A DNA stretch of 21,323 bases from a virus: the IMG/VR virus record IMGVR_UViG_3300044635_000119, positions 1 through 21,323 of that record, one strand, 5' to 3'. Below are positions 20,801-21,323 of the stretch, piece by piece. Position 1 is the stretch's first letter. The number at the start of each line of letters is the position of its first letter. A program made the translations under genes and the position numbers. The notes below the pieces were generated by a model that was not told where the DNA came from, made no database searches, and worked only from the letters and a program-made list of their open reading frames with translations.

Positions 20801-21323
20801 TGCCGATTTCCATCATACCCGCACGGATATCTTGAGAAGGGGCAGCGGCTGCTCTCTGTTTTGCGTTGCGTGCCAGTAAACGCCCTGCGGCATCAGCGTC
20901 GGCTACGCCTGTCTGGAACAAATAACTTGTAGCTATGTCCCCTAGGCTTGCGTCTACGCGCTTAAACATATTGCCGGTTGCTTCTGCGGCATATTTTCCG
21001 GGGGATTCAGTAAACTTAGTTTCAGGTGTGGCTTTAATTTCGCCAACGGGTTCAGTCCTAGCGCGAGGTGGCACAGGCGCAGTCATTGGCGCTTGTTGTT
21101 TAAAGTAATCGCTACCCCGTTGTTGCCCGTGCTTAATTACATCTTCAAACTTAACGCCCATGTTTTCAAGGGACTGTTTTAGTTTTGCTTGGTCAGCGCC
21201 TTCTTCAAGGAGGTTGACGGCATCGTCAAGCATTTCAACCCGATTTTTATACGGGGCACGTTTAGGTGGCTCAGATACTTTTTCTACTACGGGAGTAGAC
21301 GAAGCAAGCTTTGGCGCAGTGGC
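14811..21323 (-). CDS. Giant internal-virion/polyvalent-type protein with zincin and PLxRFG motifs (partial, at least 2,170 aa)
   Basis: The frame stays open to the right edge, 30 codons beyond the Met at 21233, so the true start is outside the window. Numbering from that Met: a Gly/Ala/Pro-rich hydrophobic region near 165-290; a low-complexity A/P/E/T region 340-520; a coiled coil 530-640; RGRPP at 719-723 and 790-794; HELLH 975-979 with E1056 (DPHEFLAYG) as likely third zinc ligand; a PLVRRG motif 1386-1391 (the PLxRFG signature, here PLxRRG); a membrane-like segment about 1815-1848; a conserved C-terminal block near 1970-2035 (AAVRNLVVANKYADEGMKT); and a final helix. Such proteins are carried in virions and thought to be ejected, protecting or processing DNA and crossing the envelope. 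Virion location and peptidase activity are inferred. Confidence 0.85.
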   Translation of the reverse strand, partial: ATAPKLASSTPVVEKVSEPPKRAPYKNRVEMLDDAVNLLEEGADQAKLKQSLENMGVKFEDVIKHGQQRGSDYFKQQAPMTAPVPPRARTEPVGEIKATPETKFTESPGKYAAEATGNMFKRVDASLGDIATSYLFQTGVADADAAGRLLARNAKQRAAAAPSQDIRAGMMEIGNSETYGEAISALASNPRATFTMLVESLAVSLPGMVPSLVLGPAGVVARSGAAGLSSGGIEYGSVMADVLQDKGVNMLDANAISRALSNPKIMDEIKEKGAKRGLIIGTFDALSMGIAGRFLKPAQALIAEGKLAGTAAKKATMAAWGKELALQMGGGAGGELAAQKATGEDKPADVLLEAIAEGVTAPIEARSNLRDAKMAEQQATINAELAAEKKEEAPAETPEKVRADRIDALTKVYIQQGIPAENAGNIAARKVDAQLKAEAKTIAIKIPEGRVEQIAQELIAVGVPPQQAKIDAQNLAQQEAQADELAQNETGGTADVAEPISTPSGESVSVAEQPSPELPAGGTAGVDTSGVVPAGQTTAGATTGEGAQQAALTDEEKDKGISDTVAYFEKRDELTKQLDAVSEESSVLLDKLLDLDSVRAADVLGDDGKPLVLDENGKYDSDKKYEAVKALEAKRKEASAKFDAIIKQLDELDAARGTSKETPAETKPQPFALTRGAVTPDTIRALSDEQLDTELTNTSLSDAEYNLVKTEITQRQEGNISGPETSETIETTQEGQEAPPAGAVSKGKRGRPPVQQRHVVTENSEGGFDHVTDGEVTATYKNKKQAIAAVNLARSKDKGDAALIAKNQEKLDAALKSTGRGRPPKAPSKDGTTEVDQEARDEINRLESALETYNSTTNDKEARNAALYISDAAVDPNVPKAARERAQQMLEDEIDPKDIPKGLRSSEARVAKPDTGFSNLTNGSQAIAHIIKTGNLFQRFVAQRIRNFVIGVKFVVVEKGDPVPPQLSGARGLFVYTPGSKERTIYVRGSSFGDQQGINVITVLHELLHAATASRIEAGLLKGFKNASLQKFMREMESLMKRTQEAYEEGVLFGELSPEVQQMIEGTTDRDRTGKVSIGVFSDPHEFLAYGMSSPEFQKFLMSVQGKRGTGFSGFVDSIRDLFGVKAGDATAFTDLVDITDKMLGTRLTKVDTKGGALQQKGKFTPPEFDEEADLKAKRSALQLAKDVKIAKEKVRLSREGEEAKNVSLMQTARDPKAVRQILANAVDDMGYLKLQASVRLPTFDFLAKWAADVGISALSETNTQLQRMLGMSQQFLAGAEQVIGSLNRGFKEDPKLSREKFSDFIYATTLAEVDPSDPNAREVEVERKEKKTKKGAKPAPKTTTLAADYKALGPVGQRMYKQLRDYYESVIELYSDLLDEQINGIQGMAPEEKKNLMALIRKTFEADARIKPFFPLVRRGDYWLAIGSGENRLFYLFESRAERNAKAKELAAKRGEDYEDVLFRQEFVQGNDLKTLRAASQNSSEMLKKIFEAIDAKDLGSPSAKEGLKDAVYQIYLTTMPEQSFRRQFTHRKGRGGFSTDLQRNIATTASKQSIQLARLKYAPKLRLSLSAARDSINEREELSPFVQEAEKRIDMALSGDHGSLSESVAGIANKASYFWYLSSAASALIQPSSVFISGLPVLAGNYNNATGAATELAKMTTLVNQYSVFRTNADGTTSITAPSIANSKSIPEDERKAVSEMTARGVSESTYASLVWGYKSMSTEQFEGIKGKGKRIANLMVGALMHNTERLSREAVYLAAYRLGKKQGLSYDDAVQKAVDSTNEALGNYDITNRPRFMQQGIGKIAFQFKTYPLQMSLLLLTNFKKMLPFLNKEGKKEAATKFFGMMGTSFLLAGAANMALFSPIMGLVGWAWGQLELDDDWPEELKNLDFETWFRTVFLPEKLGDVTIGGVPVSDIVDRGPLNAITGYDIGSRIGLNDLWGRDSKETKTSRESAIAFMLDHFGGPTASLLLGFADAYDAYAMGDYQKMLEKMLPAAVRNLVVANKYADEGMKTPRGKELVSKDDVKKGELLGQAIGFRPDILAATQGPAFKLTGIEQRIVNQRNMILNKLDFQLRKDTDKGAEEFNNILENEVIKFNIKHPTYKLDGNSIKNSLREKAKQREGARAGVAVTKKNIGLVEEAVNTLEDRLDKRAEEMAARRKAEKNPQ

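Overview
The window is a gene-dense stretch of a tailed double-stranded DNA bacteriophage genome, or a prophage or metagenomic phage contig. The evidence is phage-type replication genes (family A DNA polymerase, SNF2-like helicase, archaeo-eukaryotic-type primase fused to a P-loop domain, several small PD-(D/E)XK nucleases), many tiny ORFs overlapping by ATGA, and one enormous virion-type ORF on the opposite strand. Shine-Dalgarno sites and sigma70-like promoters point to a bacterial host using its own RNA polymerase for these genes. The sequence alone does not identify the host; an aquatic proteobacterial host is only a guess. I found no rRNA, tRNA, insertion sequence or CRISPR array.

Layout. 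Positions 1-3967 hold an operon entering from the left edge: the C-terminal part of a VWA-like (DUF2201-type) protein with a complete MIDAS, a small protein, a DUF3150-like protein, another unknown protein, a run of very small ORFs (a zinc ribbon, a ribbon-helix-helix-like protein) and a DUF3310 protein with an N-terminal helix-turn-helix-like segment. It closes with a TTCG-loop intrinsic terminator (4005-4027). Positions 4040-10032 hold a second operon with its own promoter: unknown protein, VRR-NUC nuclease, DNA polymerase, three small ORFs, a PD-(D/E)XK nuclease, a RecB/Cas4-like Fe-S nuclease, an HNH-like protein and an SNF2-like helicase. A second promoter (10013-10040), embedded in the end of the helicase gene, starts a third operon. 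Its roughly 110-nt leader can fold strongly, and it carries a coiled-coil protein, a candidate ssDNA-binding protein, a small HTH regulator, the primase/P-loop protein and a small conserved ORF. That operon ends at a terminator (14799-14827) overlapping the stop codon of a convergent giant gene (14811 to beyond 21323, minus strand; at least 2,170 residues). The giant protein has a zincin HExxH motif, a PLxRFG-like motif and membrane-like segments, so it is probably an internal or ejected virion protein.

Regulation gives the most unusual signals. (i) Both recognisable promoters carry the same 13-bp palindrome TTGAC-N3-GTCAA over the -35 box with an identical 16-bp spacer, which suggests one regulator controls both replication operons. 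(ii) A separate 14-bp palindrome, CTAAC-N4-GTTAG, occurs about nine times (four perfect) between 195 and 9101. Some copies abut ribosome-binding sites, and others lie inside genes, always in the same reading frame. (iii) The 10047-10137 leader can close on itself with an 11-bp stem starting at the predicted transcript 5' end.
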